From: Bacteroides sp.
Lineage (GTDB): Bacteria > Bacteroidota > Bacteroidia > Bacteroidales > Bacteroidaceae
Length of the DNA: 8,562 nucleotides
Direction of reading: 5' to 3'
NCBI GenBank assembly: GCA_021204375.1
Contig: JAJPZL010000284.1
Coordinates: 1-8,562, forward strand
In this document: piece by piece, positions 7,914 through 8,562 of the stretch
Numbering within the stretch: position 1 is the stretch's first letter
Layout: each line of letters begins with the position of its first letter
Program-made: the position numbers and the translations under genes
Notes under the pieces: model-generated
The model's database searches: none
Told to the model about the DNA's origin: nothing
The model's input: the letters and a program-made list of their open reading frames with translations, nothing else

Positions 7914-8562
7914 ATGAAAAAGAGTACACATTACTTTTTAGCGATACTTCTCCTGTTGACCTCCTGCGTGTCACTGGATGAAAACCCCTCCTCTTACCTG
8001 ACTACAGATCAGTTCTACCGCAACGAAGCAGACGCGGTAGCAGCAGTCAACGCCATTTATCACCGGATGTTCACCGAAGAGCTCGTGCTCTTTAACCGGC
8101 AACTGATGATGTATGAAATGGCCACAGACGATTGCACCGCAGGGCCACGTACCCGAAGTGTCCAGGTCATTGACATGTCCAAATTAAACCACGTTTCAGA
8201 CAACCTGGCTATTGAATGGACCTGGCAATATACCTACGACGCCATCAACCGGGCCAATATTGCCATAGACCGCATAGCGGAGATCCCGGAAGAAGAGATT
8301 GAAGAGACCATGCGTCAACGACTGATCAATGAAGCTAAATTCCTGCGGGGATGGAATTACTTTAACCTGGTACGCTGGCACGGAGAAGTTCCGTTGGTAC
8401 TGCACGAAACCACCTCATTAAGCCAGGAAGCCCTGAATGTCTCGCAGGCTACGGAAGAAGAGATCTACCAGCAGATCATTGAAGACCTGAGCGACGCAGA
8501 AGAGCTGCCGGCTCCGGGAGAATATAGCAGCAGCGATGCCGGAAGAGCCACTTCCGGAGCCG
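7914..8562 (+). CDS. SusD/RagB-family nutrient-binding lipoprotein, cut by window end
   Basis: Surface lipoprotein that forms the lid over its SusC partner and binds the substrate. The frame is open from ATG 7914 to the window end (216 codons), about 40% of a typical SusD. The signal peptide ends in the lipobox LLTSC with C18 as the lipidated cysteine. The acidic LDEN a few residues later resembles the Bacteroidota signal for export to the cell surface. Family landmarks follow: NPSSYLTTDQFYRNEADAVAAVNAIY (24-49), YDAINRANIAIDRI, and NEAKFLRGWNYFNLVRWHGEVPLV, the tetratricopeptide-like core region. It starts 41 bases after the susC stop, in the standard susC-susD order, so the two share a transcript. 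No disruption is seen. The missing C-terminal half prevents any guess at ligand specificity. Confidence 0.95.
   Translation, partial: MKKSTHYFLAILLLLTSCVSLDENPSSYLTTDQFYRNEADAVAAVNAIYHRMFTEELVLFNRQLMMYEMATDDCTAGPRTRSVQVIDMSKLNHVSDNLAIEWTWQYTYDAINRANIAIDRIAEIPEEEIEETMRQRLINEAKFLRGWNYFNLVRWHGEVPLVLHETTSLSQEALNVSQATEEEIYQQIIEDLSDAEELPAPGEYSSSDAGRATSGA

Noticed and set aside
1..8562. Genome-wide reassignment of TAA (or TAG) to tyrosine
   Set aside because: hemB, hemL, the hemD domain and susC all end at TAA at the expected C-terminus, and Tyr is coded by TAT/TAC throughout the window, including in cysH.

Overview
The window looks like a piece of a Bacteroidota genome, probably order Bacteroidales. 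The evidence is a SusC/SusD pair (a TonB-dependent outer-membrane transporter plus its surface lipoprotein) with family-typical motifs, and promoter-like boxes close to the Bacteroidota consensus (TAnnTTTG) instead of E. coli-type -35/-10 sites. The genes run off both ends: cysH on the left, susD on the right.

Left half (about 1-4603, all minus strand): one tightly packed tetrapyrrole operon, read from right to left. It starts with a fused hemC-cobA-hemD gene (hydroxymethylbilane synthase-like, uroporphyrinogen-III methyltransferase and uroporphyrinogen-III synthase domains). Then come hemB (porphobilinogen synthase), hemL (glutamate-1-semialdehyde aminomutase) and the start of cysH (adenylyl-sulfate/PAPS reductase). 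hemB and hemL overlap by 13 bases, and the hemL stop touches the cysH start. The set makes precorrin-2 from glutamate-1-semialdehyde. With cysH in the same unit, the likely end product is siroheme for assimilatory sulfite reduction. hemA, a precorrin-2 dehydrogenase/chelatase and sulfite reductase are not in the window.

Middle (4604-4827): a 224-base divergent intergenic region with one promoter candidate on each strand. Right half (4828-8562, plus strand): a susC-like gene followed 41 bases later by a susD-like gene that is cut by the window end. Together they would bind and import an oligosaccharide or other large nutrient; the substrate cannot be read from this sequence.

The striking feature is the number of broken reading frames in otherwise well-conserved genes. 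The fused hem gene has three frameshifts, all in homopolymers, including a run of ten G exactly at the conserved KGGDP motif of CobA. hemL has one in-frame TAG, susC one in-frame TGA, and cysH three in-frame TAA codons that fall where the family has tyrosine. Only hemB and the visible part of susD are intact. Sequencing or assembly error, real gene decay and recoding are all possible. I favour error or damage because the surrounding protein sequence is well preserved. The second notable point is biological: the HemC part of the fusion ends before the domain that carries the cofactor-binding cysteine.
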